DNA from: Bacteroidales bacterium
GTDB taxonomy: Bacteria; Bacteroidota; Bacteroidia; Bacteroidales; Lentimicrobiaceae
DNA length: 64,000 bases
Assembly: GCA_016788045.1 (NCBI GenBank)
Contig: JAEUTG010000044.1
Location: 1-64,000 of the forward strand
Reading direction: 5' to 3'
The position numbers were made by a program, and so were the translations under genes. Under the pieces are notes generated by a model. It saw only the letters and a program-made list of their open reading frames with translations, did not search any database and was not told the DNA's origin. Each line of letters starts with the position of its first letter. Position 1 is the stretch's first letter. Below, piece after piece: positions 37,258 to 45,794 of the stretch.

Positions 37258-38253
37258 ATGAAAACTGCGAAATTATTACTGTACAGTGTACTCATCGGTT
37301 CACTTATATTCACCTCCTGTAAAAAGGATGAGGAAGAAAAAATAGATGAATCACAGGTTCTTACTGAGTATCTCGAATCGGCAAACTCACCGCTCGGAAA
37401 AGATTATGTCAATTCCGACATGCCTGCCATCATTGGTGCAGCAGAGGTAAAAACCCTGAATGAAACCAATCAGGTGTACATTATGGACATCCGGTCGGCT
37501 GCTGACTTTGCAACCGGTCACATTGCCAATGCGCACAATGTTGCTTTCGCTGATATTCTTACCCACATTAAAAATGTAAACCTTGATTCATATACCAAGG
37601 TTGCCATCGTTTGCTATACGGGTCAGACTGCTTCTTATGCTGCCAGTATTCTGCGCCTGATGGGTTATGGTAAAGTTTACTCTATGAAATGGGGAATGAG
37701 CTCATGGAATGTTGCTTTTAACAGGTGGTCATCCAACCTCAGCAATACCTATGCTTCGCAATTTACCTCAACAGCTACGGATAAAGGAGCTGCCGGTTCT
37801 CTGCCAACCCTGAGTACAGGCAAAACCACCGGACAGGAAATTCTCGAAGCAAGAGCAGCTACCATCATCTCTGAAGGATTCGATCCCGCAAAAATTACCA
37901 ATGCGACTGTATTCGGAAGCCTCAGCAACTATTACATCGTAAATTACTGGCCAGCAGCCCAGTACGCTGCACCTGGCCACATCCCGGGCGCCATGCAGTA
38001 CACCCCGAAAGAATCCATCAAATTGTCTGCCGATCTCAAAACCCTTCCGACCAACAAAACCATCGTGGTTTATTGTTATACAGGCCAGACCAGCGCTCAC
38101 CTTACTGCCTACCTCCGTCTGCTGGGTTATGATGCCAAATCACTGTTGTTCGGAACCAATGGTATGATCTATGACAACATGGTTGCAACTGGTGGTATGT
38201 CAGTTTTCAAAGACACCGAAATTATGGGTTATGATTATGTAACCGGTAAATAA
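37258..38253 (+). CDS. Double-rhodanese lipoprotein
   Basis: 331 residues. The lipobox is IFTSC (Cys21). Two rhodanese domains follow (about 60-160 and 195-305). Both keep an active-site Cys in the loop CYTGQT (CYTGQTASYAA and CYTGQTSAHLT). Rhodaneses move sulfane sulfur; this one should be periplasmic or on the outer membrane. It is cotranscribed with the multiheme cytochrome and closed by a strong terminator. The identical unusual active loop in both domains suggests internal duplication. Confidence 0.92.
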   Translation: MKTAKLLLYSVLIGSLIFTSCKKDEEEKIDESQVLTEYLESANSPLGKDYVNSDMPAIIGAAEVKTLNETNQVYIMDIRSAADFATGHIANAHNVAFADILTHIKNVNLDSYTKVAIVCYTGQTASYAASILRLMGYGKVYSMKWGMSSWNVAFNRWSSNLSNTYASQFTSTATDKGAAGSLPTLSTGKTTGQEILEARAATIISEGFDPAKITNATVFGSLSNYYIVNYWPAAQYAAPGHIPGAMQYTPKESIKLSADLKTLPTNKTIVVYCYTGQTSAHLTAYLRLLGYDAKSLLFGTNGMIYDNMVATGGMSVFKDTEIMGYDYVTGK

Positions 38254-38275
38254 GTAAAGGACTACAACACTCCTG

Positions 38276-38307
38276 AAAAAGGCCACCAACCCGGTGGCCT
38301 TTTTTTA
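38276..38307 (+). terminator. Rho-independent terminator after the double-rhodanese gene
   Basis: GGCCACC (38281-38287) pairs with GGTGGCC (38293-38299) around AACCC, with AAAAA before it and TTTTTTT after it. Confidence 0.9.
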
Positions 38308-38638
38308 TACCATTCCAAATCTCTGACAAAAATGAGATGCTGTCTGCCCGCTCGCTATAAGTATTCATTCCTTAAACCATGGCTGACATCCATACCGGCC
38401 AGTTAAGCTGAGAAGTTCATTGTTGCTGTATCTCTATTCAAAGAAAATCAAAAAAATGGCAGCCCGATTTATGATTTACTTCAGGGTCAACATTCAATGA
38501 AATCCGGTACCGTTAAAATGTACCACAATATAGAATAGTTAACACTTTAATAATCAAGGCATTTACGCCTACATTATCATGAATCATATTTAGAATGAGT
38601 ATAAATTACTGTTTAAGAAAGAAAAAACCTTCAAATAA
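38308..38638. other. Gene-free region upstream of the TetR-Mbs-like operon
   Basis: About 330 bp, AT-rich. Apart from a weak AGGC/GCCT hairpin near 38558-38571 I see no element until the promoter at 38639. Confidence 0.5.
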
Positions 38639-38669
38639 TTTTGCACTAAAAAAGTTTGATATAGTTTTG
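38639..38669 (+). promoter_or_regulatory. Promoter of the TetR-Mbs-like operon
   Basis: TTTTG at 38639-38643 (-33) and the perfect -7 element TAGTTTTG at 38662-38669 are 18 bp apart. The ATG is only 19 bp downstream, so the leader is very short. Confidence 0.65.
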
Positions 38670-38670
38670 C

Positions 38671-38686
38671 AAGTAAATACTTACTT
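38671..38686 (+). promoter_or_regulatory. Candidate TetR operator
   Basis: The inverted repeat AAGTAA-ATAC-TTACTT lies between the -7 element and the start codon of the TetR gene, overlapping the expected transcription start. Its position fits an autorepressor site that controls the whole downstream operon. Confidence 0.55.
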
Positions 38687-38688
38687 AC

Positions 38689-39318
38689 ATGATTAAATTA
38701 TCCACGGAAATCAGAAAGGAACAGATCAAAGAGGCTGTACTTGAGATTATCTACCAGGATGGAATCAGCAAGTTCACCACCAAAAGGCTGGCTGAGAGAA
38801 TCGGGATCAGTGAGGCTGCAATTTTCAGGCATTTTGCATCGAAAAAAGAGATTTTCATAGAAATCCTGAGTGATGTTGACTCACAGCTTCTTTCAGAGAT
38901 GAGCAGAATAGAGCACGAAAATGCATCTGCTGACGTACGGCTGCACAAGATTGTGTGCCGCACTATACATTATATAATAAAGAATAAAGGGGTAAGTGTA
39001 CTGATGCTGTCGGAAATTGCCGAAAACAATCATCCGGAGATCCGGGATAAAGTACAGTGTATCTTTTCAGGACAACGTAAGATTGTAGAAAGGGTGGCGG
39101 ATGAAGGCATTCAGAAGGGAGAGCTCAGCAATGCAACTGACCCGAAGGCCATCTCGTTGCTTTACATGGGTATTCCTGTAGCCATCCACATCGAGCTATT
39201 GCTGAACAAGACTGAATTCTTTGAAGAAGGTTTCTGTGAGCGCATGAGTACAACCTTCCTTCAAAGCTATATCAAACCTGATTTTAAACCACGCCATAAT
39301 TCAAAACACCTGTTATGA
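38689..39318 (+). CDS. TetR-family regulator leading the Mbs-like operon
   Basis: 209 residues. The N-terminal helix-turn-helix (about 8-55) is clear: LAERIGISEAAIFRHFASKKEIF. The C-terminal ligand domain is helical and has no ligand clue. The start ATG at 38689 is 2 bp from a palindromic operator candidate. Its stop overlaps the next ATG (ATGA, 39315-39318), so it is the first gene of the antiporter/complex-I-like operon and probably controls it. Confidence 0.9.
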   Translation: MIKLSTEIRKEQIKEAVLEIIYQDGISKFTTKRLAERIGISEAAIFRHFASKKEIFIEILSDVDSQLLSEMSRIEHENASADVRLHKIVCRTIHYIIKNKGVSVLMLSEIAENNHPEIRDKVQCIFSGQRKIVERVADEGIQKGELSNATDPKAISLLYMGIPVAIHIELLLNKTEFFEEGFCERMSTTFLQSYIKPDFKPRHNSKHLL

Positions 39319-39815
39319 AAAAACTGAAAGGGCGGATTCTTCTGTTCCTGATCCTTGAGTTTTTCTGGATCATCTGGAACAATTCGTGGGATTATACAAC
39401 CTGGCTCTATGGCCTGATCCTCGTAATACCTGTTGTATTGCTGTTTGGCAGCGGAACATACATATTTGAGGGTGTTAAACTCACCCCCAGAGGACTGATG
39501 TATTCTTTTCAGTATGTTGGTGTTTTCGTATGGGCACTGATAAAAAGCAATATAGATGTTATGTTCAGGGTTTTGAATCCCAGGCTCCCGCTCAGGCCGG
39601 GAATCGTCAGGGTAGAAACTAAGCTGAAGAGTCCGATGGCCCGTATGATTCTTGCCAATTCCATAACACTTACCCCGGGGACTTTTGTGGTAGACATCAG
39701 GGAAAATATCATTTATGTTCACTGGATTGAGGTTTGCTGCGAAGAGGATGCGCTGAAACTGACCCAACAGATTGTGGCTCCATTTGAAAACGTTTTAATG
39801 AAGATTTATGAGTAA
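39315..39815 (+). CDS. MnhE/MrpE-like subunit (MbxA position)
   Basis: 166 residues with two or three membrane helices and a conserved cytosolic part containing SPMARMILANSITLTPGTFVVDI, the signature of Na+/H+ antiporter subunit E. In archaeal membrane-bound Mbh/Mbx complexes the homologue is the A subunit. It overlaps tetR by 4 bp and the next gene by 8 bp. It is part of the ion-translocating Mrp module in the inner membrane. Confidence 0.9.
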   Translation: MKKLKGRILLFLILEFFWIIWNNSWDYTTWLYGLILVIPVVLLFGSGTYIFEGVKLTPRGLMYSFQYVGVFVWALIKSNIDVMFRVLNPRLPLRPGIVRVETKLKSPMARMILANSITLTPGTFVVDIRENIIYVHWIEVCCEEDALKLTQQIVAPFENVLMKIYE

Positions 39816-40077
39816 CCTCGTATTAACCCTGCTTTATGCAGCCGGAACCATCATGCTTCTGGCTCTGGTGCTCACATTCGTAAGGTTTGTTATCGGCCCT
39901 TCGCTGATCGACAGAACCATTGCTTTTGATGTGCTCACGGTCGGCTCTCTTGGGCTGATGGGGCTGATCGCACTCTTTGAAAACCGTCAGATTTATCTGG
40001 ATGTAAACATCATTTACGGGCTGCTCAGTTTTGTGGCCGTGGTAGTTGTTGGAAAGTACCTCAGAAAAACACTATAA
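39808..40077 (+). CDS. MnhF/MrpF-like subunit
   Basis: 89 residues with three membrane helices. The stretch VRFVIGPSLIDRTIAFDVLT is characteristic of MrpF. It is the B-position subunit in Mbh/Mbx-type complexes and likely helps form the Na+ path. It overlaps the previous gene and ends 2 bp before the next. Confidence 0.92.
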   Translation: MSNLVLTLLYAAGTIMLLALVLTFVRFVIGPSLIDRTIAFDVLTVGSLGLMGLIALFENRQIYLDVNIIYGLLSFVAVVVVGKYLRKTL

Positions 40078-40079
40078 CC

Positions 40080-40412
40080 ATGGAAATTCTTCAAATCACA
40101 GGTGCCTCTATGGTTCTGCTCGGAGCCATCATACTGATGATAGCAGCCATAGGGCTGCTGCGTATGCCGGACTCATACCTCCGGGTTCAGGTGGGTACCA
40201 AAGCTTCAACGGCGGGAGTCGCCTTAATTATGCTGGGCATCGCACTCATTATGCCCTCATGGTTCGGCAAACTATTCATTATCCTGCTTTTTGTGATGAT
40301 GACCAATCCGGTATCATCCAATGTACTGATGCGTGCAGCCCACAGAAACGGACATCCATTGTCGGACAGAACAGTGGTTGACCATTTGTCGGAAGACGAA
40401 AAAACCAACTAA
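40080..40412 (+). CDS. MnhG/MrpG-like subunit
   Basis: 110 residues with three membrane helices and the conserved GLLRMPDSYLRVQVGTKAST of MrpG, followed by FVMMTNPVSSNVLMRAAH. This is the C-position subunit. The start is directly after the MrpF stop. Confidence 0.92.
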   Translation: MEILQITGASMVLLGAIILMIAAIGLLRMPDSYLRVQVGTKASTAGVALIMLGIALIMPSWFGKLFIILLFVMMTNPVSSNVLMRAAHRNGHPLSDRTVVDHLSEDEKTN

Positions 40413-40414
40413 CG

Positions 40415-40678
40415 ATGGAAACATTCAAGATAATCATGATGGCCACGCTTGCTGTGGTTATGATCATTTCGGCAATCATGGCAGTACTGTCCAAAGAGAT
40501 GCCATTGGCAATTCTGGCCAGCGGGGCCATCAGCCTGCTGGCGTCAATCTTTTTCCTGATACTGGCCTCCCCCGATGTCGCTATGACTGAAGCCGCCATT
40601 GGCGCCGGGCTTACCACTTTCCTTTTCTTTATCATTCTCCGGAAAACCGAACAAAACAGCCATGAAGATAAAAAATAG
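40415..40678 (+). CDS. DUF4040/MbhD-like subunit
   Basis: 87 residues with three membrane helices. The typical MbhD/DUF4040 sequence is LASPDVAMTEAAIGAGLTT. In Mrp antiporters this forms part of the large MrpA subunit; here it is a separate gene, as in Mbh/Mbx operons. It overlaps the next gene by 17 bp. Confidence 0.9.
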   Translation: METFKIIMMATLAVVMIISAIMAVLSKEMPLAILASGAISLLASIFFLILASPDVAMTEAAIGAGLTTFLFFIILRKTEQNSHEDKK

Positions 40679-41360
40679 TCTGGTCATCCTTCTTGTAATG
40701 GCCTTTGGAGTGTTTCTTTTTCAGGTATATAAACAGCATCAGACCCAGGGTTCGCTGAATAAAACTGCCGCCTATTACAATACCAATACCCCGGATGAAG
40801 TCGGTGCTTCCAATGTGGTTACAGCCATCGTTGTTACCTACCGCGGGCTCGATACCCTGGGTGAGGTTACGGTTTTATTTCTGACTGCCATGATTGTCGG
40901 TTACATCCTCCGGCATGGCGGAAAAGAGAAACCCATGAAAAATAACACTTCAGAAATCCTGATTACAGCTGCCAACGTGCTGATTCCGGGAAGTATCATT
41001 CTTGGAGTATATGTTTTTATCAACGGTCACCTCACCCCAGGCGGGGGATTTCAGGGTGGGGCCATCATCGGTACAGCCATAACGCTGATGATTCTGGCCG
41101 ATCCGCTCGGATCGGTGAAAAAAGCTGTACTTCACATTACGGAATCGTTGTCAGGCTTTACCTACATCCTGATTGGTCTTGCCGGCTTGCTGTTCGCCGG
41201 AGGGTTTCTCGACAACCGTATCCTTCCGTTAGGCAATCTCGGCAACTTGCTGAGTGCCGGTGCTATTCCTCTGATATACAGCTTGATCGGGCTTAAAGTC
41301 GGCACCGAGCTCTCTTCCATCATTGCATCTATAAATGAAACTGGAAACAAAACTGCCTGA
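40662..41360 (+). CDS. MbhE-MnhB fusion subunit
   Basis: 232 residues from the ATG at 40662. Residues 1-85 match the MbhE-like C-terminal part of MrpA (GLDTLGEVTVLFLTAMIVG). Residues 95-232 match MrpB (LIPGSIILGVYVFINGHLTPGGGFQGGAI). In Pyrococcus Mbh these are two subunits, E and F; here they are joined. Upstream in-frame sequence to 40599 only translates the preceding gene. Confidence 0.88.
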   Translation: MKIKNSLVILLVMAFGVFLFQVYKQHQTQGSLNKTAAYYNTNTPDEVGASNVVTAIVVTYRGLDTLGEVTVLFLTAMIVGYILRHGGKEKPMKNNTSEILITAANVLIPGSIILGVYVFINGHLTPGGGFQGGAIIGTAITLMILADPLGSVKKAVLHITESLSGFTYILIGLAGLLFAGGFLDNRILPLGNLGNLLSAGAIPLIYSLIGLKVGTELSSIIASINETGNKTA

Positions 41361-41362
41361 TC

Positions 41363-41734
41363 ATGAACCTGACCATTGACAAAATTGCCCTTCTGTTGGG
41401 CATGTCCCTGATGCTCATTGGCCTCTGGGGCGGATTTACTCAAAAAAACCTGCTGAAAATTATCTTATCATTCAGCATTTTCGACACAGGGTTAAACATC
41501 CTGATTGTTGCCCTGGGCTATCTTCCGGGCAGAACAGCACCCATCATCGACGGATCAGCGGTAACCCCTGAAAACCTGGCATTGGTCGCCATTGACCCTG
41601 TTCCACAGGCCCTGGTCCTTACAGCCATTGTCATCGGTTTCGGAACCACGGCTCTCTTGCTGGCTTATGCCCTTAAACTGAATCAGCACAAAAAATCTCT
41701 GGATATTAACCAATTTACTGACTTGAAATGGTAA
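41363..41734 (+). CDS. MnhC/NuoK-like subunit
   Basis: 123 residues with three membrane helices. It carries the MrpC/NuoK pattern, including ISLSFSIFDTG-like (LSFSIFDTGLNIL) and DPVPQALVLTAIVIGFGTTALLLA. It is the G-position subunit of Mbh/Mbx. Its stop overlaps the start of the giant antiporter gene by 7 bp. Confidence 0.92.
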   Translation: MNLTIDKIALLLGMSLMLIGLWGGFTQKNLLKIILSFSIFDTGLNILIVALGYLPGRTAPIIDGSAVTPENLALVAIDPVPQALVLTAIVIGFGTTALLLAYALKLNQHKKSLDINQFTDLKW

Positions 41735-44700
41735 GCCCTTTTTATATACTGATCGTTGGCCTGGGCCTGGGATTCCTGCTGGGTATGACCGGGAAAAAAC
41801 AAGCAGCCTTGACGAACATGCTTACTTTGTTCGCAATGGCCTTTTTTACGGGTGTCTCACTACATTGGATTCAGGGTCTTTATACCGGAGCATTTCAGCC
41901 ATCCATGGTCTTCTCAGCAGGATTCAAACCTCCGTTCTCAATCAGCCTTTTTCTGGGGATGCATGAAGCAGTAATCTCACTGATGATTAATGTTTTGGGG
42001 TTGATTTCAGTATGGTATTTCAGGGAGTTCCTGCTTCGCGATTCAAAACCTCTGGGCGCTGTCCTCCTTGTAATGTTCATGGGTCTAAATATGCTCGTAT
42101 TCACCAGAGACCTGTTCAACATATTTGTCTTCCTCGAAATTACCGCTATCTCAATGTCGGGAATCATCCTGATGAATGACAATCACCATGCCCATGCGGC
42201 CGGATTTAAATACCTTCTGGCATCATCGCTGATTTCAGCTTTCTACCTGCTGGGTGCTGTACTGATTTATTTCAGCACAGGCAGTCTTTACCTCGATGAT
42301 ATCCTTACCATGAAATCCGCCTTTGCCCCGATGGCATTGATCGCTGTATTTCTGATGGTAATTGCAATCGTCATCGAACTGAAACCGTTTCCTGCAAATG
42401 GCTGGGCTCTTGATGTTTACGAAGCAGCACACCCGGGAATCGGAGCCATTGTGTCGGGAGCCGTAACCACAACCATGTTGTTTCTGCTGAATAAAATTCT
42501 CGTTCTGGGCTCCGATAAAATTTACCTGCTCACAGCTTCTGTCGGGGCGCTCACCTTTTTGTTTTCAAACTGGATGGGTTTGCAACAGAAAAACCCGAAC
42601 CGTCTGCTTGGTTATTCTTCAATCGGTCAGGTTGGTCTGGTACTGGCAATTCTGGGTATGAAACCGGTTTTGGGTGATGGCGTTGAAATGATCGGATTTG
42701 GAGTGCTGTTAACCCACTTTCTTGCCAAAGCCGGGTTGTTCTGGCTTTCAGGAACTGTGAAAGGGTCTTCCCTTGAATCCTGGGCAATACTCCGCAACAA
42801 CCCGGTAATCCTTACCATTTTCGGTATTTTTGTCTTTGCCCTTTCTGCCTTCCCTCCATTCCCTTCATTCTACGCCAAATGGGAACTGATCATCGGGCTG
42901 TCGGGCACAGGCAATTATCTGCTGATTGCATTGATTCTTCTGGGTTCGTTGTTTGAGGTTATATACCTGTTCCGGTGGTTCGGTATCGTTGTAAAAGCGG
43001 AATCTGAAGAAAGCGATTCCGGAATAGAATGGGGCAAAGCAGCCGGGCCAGCGCTTTTTGCCCTGGCATTGCTTGCCGGTGGTTACTTTGCCCGCAATTA
43101 CCTGAGTGCACCGGATATGATGAATTTTATACCGCTCGTGGCAGTCGTGGTGCTCTGGGTACTGGATTTTATGCCGGCATGGGCTAAAAACACGCTTCTG
43201 CTAGCCATGGTTGGCATTTATTCATGGTTTTATCTGCCACAATACAGTGATTATCAGTTAATCTTCGGCATTATTTTCATGGCCGGAGCGGTGCTGACAT
43301 TATTGTACGGGTATTCGGAGAAAGGGAAAAGACCTGGATTCTATCCATTAACCGCCATGATGTTTGCCGGACTGATCATGCTGGTGGAAGCAACGACACT
43401 TTTCGGTTTTTTCTTCGCGTGGGAAGTGATGACCGCCGGGTCATACTTTCTGATTCTGAGAGGGAAAAAATCACAGCCCCATGCACTCAGCTATATGCTT
43501 TTCAGCTTCGGCGGGGCATTGCTGATTCTGGCAGGATTTGCCATGGCCCACGCGGTAACCGGTTTATGGACACTCGACGCACTGGTTATGGACAGCCCGC
43601 TTTCTCCCGTGATTTTTATCATGCTTACCCTTGGCTTCCTTACAAAAACGGCAGCCATTGGCCTTCACATCTGGTTGCCCGGTGCACACAGCGAAGCTGA
43701 AGCCGATGTTTCACCCATGGTCTCAGGTATTCTTCTGAAAGCCGGTGTTTACGGACTGATCGTCTTGTTTATGCGCATGGGCACTCAGTACATCGGAGGT
43801 GTTGACCTGATGGTCATCCTGAGCTGGGTGGGGATCCTTTCGGCCCTGATCGGCAACCTGATGGCAGCCATGCAGGAAGACATGAAACGGTTGCTCGCTT
43901 ACTCCAGTGTTGGTCAGTTAGGCTACATTCTCTTCGGGCTCTCGATGATGTCGAACCTCGGATGGCTGCTGGCTATATCCGGAGCCATCATGCATTTTCT
44001 TTACAAAACCATGTTGTTCCAGGCCGTTGGCGGCGTTTATTCGCGTACCCACGACCGCATGATGTACCGTATGGGTGGCTTGATTTTCAGAATGCCCATG
44101 ACCTTTATTGTGGTCCTGATCGGAATTATTGCACTTTCGGGTGTGCCTCCCCTTTCCGGATTTGCCGGAAAATGGCTTTCGTTCAATGCGGTGCTTCAAA
44201 AAGAATATTATCTGCAGGGAGCTCTGGCTGTGCTGGCCGGTGCAGTAGCTTTCCTTTACCTCTTCCGCCTGATTCATGCGCCTTTCCTGGGGCAGCTCAA
44301 GGATAACCTGCGAAAGGTAAAGGAAGCTTCCCTATGGATTTTGCTCCCCCAGTATCTGGTAATCGCAGTGATCATGGCAGTTTCAACAGTGCCGGGTTTA
44401 TTGCTCGAACGAATCGGCAAACTGCTCGCAAAAACTTTCCCTGATGGGGGTTTACTCTGGGTTGACAGTAAGATTCCCTTTGGAGCAAGAACTGCTATCA
44501 GCGAATATGGTTACTGGAACGGAACCTACGTGATGCTGGTGACTATCGGAATTTTCGGAATCCTGCTGATTGTTCAGTTGCTGATGCAGCGCAACAACAA
44601 GAAAGTGGGTCAGTTCAATATTGTATACTCCGGCGAAAGACCCTCTACACCCGAAACCACACACCACGCTTATAATTTCTACGCGCATTACTCAAAAGCC

Positions 44701-44874
44701 CTCGGATTTCTGATGGTTCCGCTGGCAGAGCGGTTCTGGACCTGGATTTCAGAGCGCGTACACGACATTGCCCATCAGTTGAGGCAATTATACAATGGCA
44801 ATGGTCAGGTTTACCTGATGCATATTATGTTCTTTTTTCTGGTTTGTTATTTTCTGATTAACGGAGGGTTCTGA
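41728..44874 (+). CDS. Tandem-fused MrpD/NuoM-like antiporter subunits (MbxH-H' fusion)
   Basis: 1048 residues, about twice the size of MrpD. Two complete antiporter-like modules are visible. The first (about 1-490) has KPFPANGWALDVYEAAHPGIGAIV and NRLLGYSSIGQVGLVLAIL. The second (about 500-960) has TKTAAIGLHIWLPGAHSEAEADVSP, MKRLLAYSSVGQLGYILFG and SGVPPLSGFAGKW. Each should form one ion-translocating unit with the Lys/Glu of complex-I antiporters. The two-pump arrangement is that of Mbx/Mbs (H and H'), not of Mbh, which has one; joining them in one chain is unusual. No frameshift is involved. It is an inner-membrane protein. Confidence 0.9.
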   Translation: MVSPFYILIVGLGLGFLLGMTGKKQAALTNMLTLFAMAFFTGVSLHWIQGLYTGAFQPSMVFSAGFKPPFSISLFLGMHEAVISLMINVLGLISVWYFREFLLRDSKPLGAVLLVMFMGLNMLVFTRDLFNIFVFLEITAISMSGIILMNDNHHAHAAGFKYLLASSLISAFYLLGAVLIYFSTGSLYLDDILTMKSAFAPMALIAVFLMVIAIVIELKPFPANGWALDVYEAAHPGIGAIVSGAVTTTMLFLLNKILVLGSDKIYLLTASVGALTFLFSNWMGLQQKNPNRLLGYSSIGQVGLVLAILGMKPVLGDGVEMIGFGVLLTHFLAKAGLFWLSGTVKGSSLESWAILRNNPVILTIFGIFVFALSAFPPFPSFYAKWELIIGLSGTGNYLLIALILLGSLFEVIYLFRWFGIVVKAESEESDSGIEWGKAAGPALFALALLAGGYFARNYLSAPDMMNFIPLVAVVVLWVLDFMPAWAKNTLLLAMVGIYSWFYLPQYSDYQLIFGIIFMAGAVLTLLYGYSEKGKRPGFYPLTAMMFAGLIMLVEATTLFGFFFAWEVMTAGSYFLILRGKKSQPHALSYMLFSFGGALLILAGFAMAHAVTGLWTLDALVMDSPLSPVIFIMLTLGFLTKTAAIGLHIWLPGAHSEAEADVSPMVSGILLKAGVYGLIVLFMRMGTQYIGGVDLMVILSWVGILSALIGNLMAAMQEDMKRLLAYSSVGQLGYILFGLSMMSNLGWLLAISGAIMHFLYKTMLFQAVGGVYSRTHDRMMYRMGGLIFRMPMTFIVVLIGIIALSGVPPLSGFAGKWLSFNAVLQKEYYLQGALAVLAGAVAFLYLFRLIHAPFLGQLKDNLRKVKEASLWILLPQYLVIAVIMAVSTVPGLLLERIGKLLAKTFPDGGLLWVDSKIPFGARTAISEYGYWNGTYVMLVTIGIFGILLIVQLLMQRNNKKVGQFNIVYSGERPSTPETTHHAYNFYAHYSKALGFLMVPLAERFWTWISERVHDIAHQLRQLYNGNGQVYLMHIMFFFLVCYFLINGGF

Positions 44875-44876
44875 TT

Positions 44877-45788
44877 ATGGGCGAAAAAATCGTATATGCC
44901 ATCATCGCAGTGTTCATCATGCTGAATTACGGCTTCCTGGTAAACGGGGTTATCCGGCGGATTTATGCCCGGGTAGGCCGGCGTATCGGGGTTCCCATTT
45001 ACCAGATGTACATCGACCTGTTCAAGAGCTGGGGCCTCAGAACCAATATCCGTCACGGAACCATGTTTTACCTCGGACCCATCTTCCGGTTAACCGGAGG
45101 TATCGGGCTGTTCCTGTTTATGCCGGCTGTGTACGGGTTGGCTTTGTTCACAAATTTCTCATTCTCAGGCGACCTCCTGTTGCTGCTGTCGTTCCAGTTT
45201 TTCGGAACCCTGGGTATGGCTCTGGGTGCCAGCGAAAGCGGTCACCCCAATTCAGCCATTGGAGTGACGCGCGGACTTGCACAGATGACAGCAGTTGAAG
45301 TGCCGTTTATTCTGGCGATCATGGCGGTTGCCATACAGTATGATTCACTTTCACTGACTGAAATTATCGCTCAGCAACAGGGCGGCTTCCTCAACTGGAC
45401 CCTATTTACCAATCCCCTGGCAACTGCCGCAGCTTTGCTGGCGATGCTTGGTGCCATGATGCGGGCGCCTTTCGATGTGGTGCTGGCCCCTCAGGAAATT
45501 CCTATAGGACCACCAACCGAATACCATTCGAATTATATGGTATTCCTGCAGAGTAACCGCGCCATTTTTCCACTGGCAAAGTCAATTCTGTTTATGAACC
45601 TGTTTTTTGGCGGTGCTACCACAATCGTGATGATGCTGGTAAAAACCTTTATCCTGCTGATGTGGCCGGTACTGGTTGGAGTTTCATTCCCCCGTTTCAG
45701 GGTGGAGCAGTCGATACGCTGGTTCCTGAGGGTACCGATGATTATCGGGCTGCTCGGTATTGCTTATGTTCATTTTTTTCTCAAATAG
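44877..45788 (+). CDS. NuoH/MbhM-like membrane anchor subunit
   Basis: 303 residues with about eight membrane helices. It shows the complex I subunit 1 features, including YARVGRRIGVPIYQMYIDLFKSWG, ALGASESGHPNSAIGVTRGL and APFDVVLAPQEIPIGPPTEY. This protein links the hydrophilic arm to the membrane pumps (M position in Mbx). It starts 2 bp after the fused antiporter gene and ends 6 bp before the NuoB-like gene. Confidence 0.92.
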   Translation: MGEKIVYAIIAVFIMLNYGFLVNGVIRRIYARVGRRIGVPIYQMYIDLFKSWGLRTNIRHGTMFYLGPIFRLTGGIGLFLFMPAVYGLALFTNFSFSGDLLLLLSFQFFGTLGMALGASESGHPNSAIGVTRGLAQMTAVEVPFILAIMAVAIQYDSLSLTEIIAQQQGGFLNWTLFTNPLATAAALLAMLGAMMRAPFDVVLAPQEIPIGPPTEYHSNYMVFLQSNRAIFPLAKSILFMNLFFGGATTIVMMLVKTFILLMWPVLVGVSFPRFRVEQSIRWFLRVPMIIGLLGIAYVHFFLK

Positions 45789-45794
45789 TGTGGT

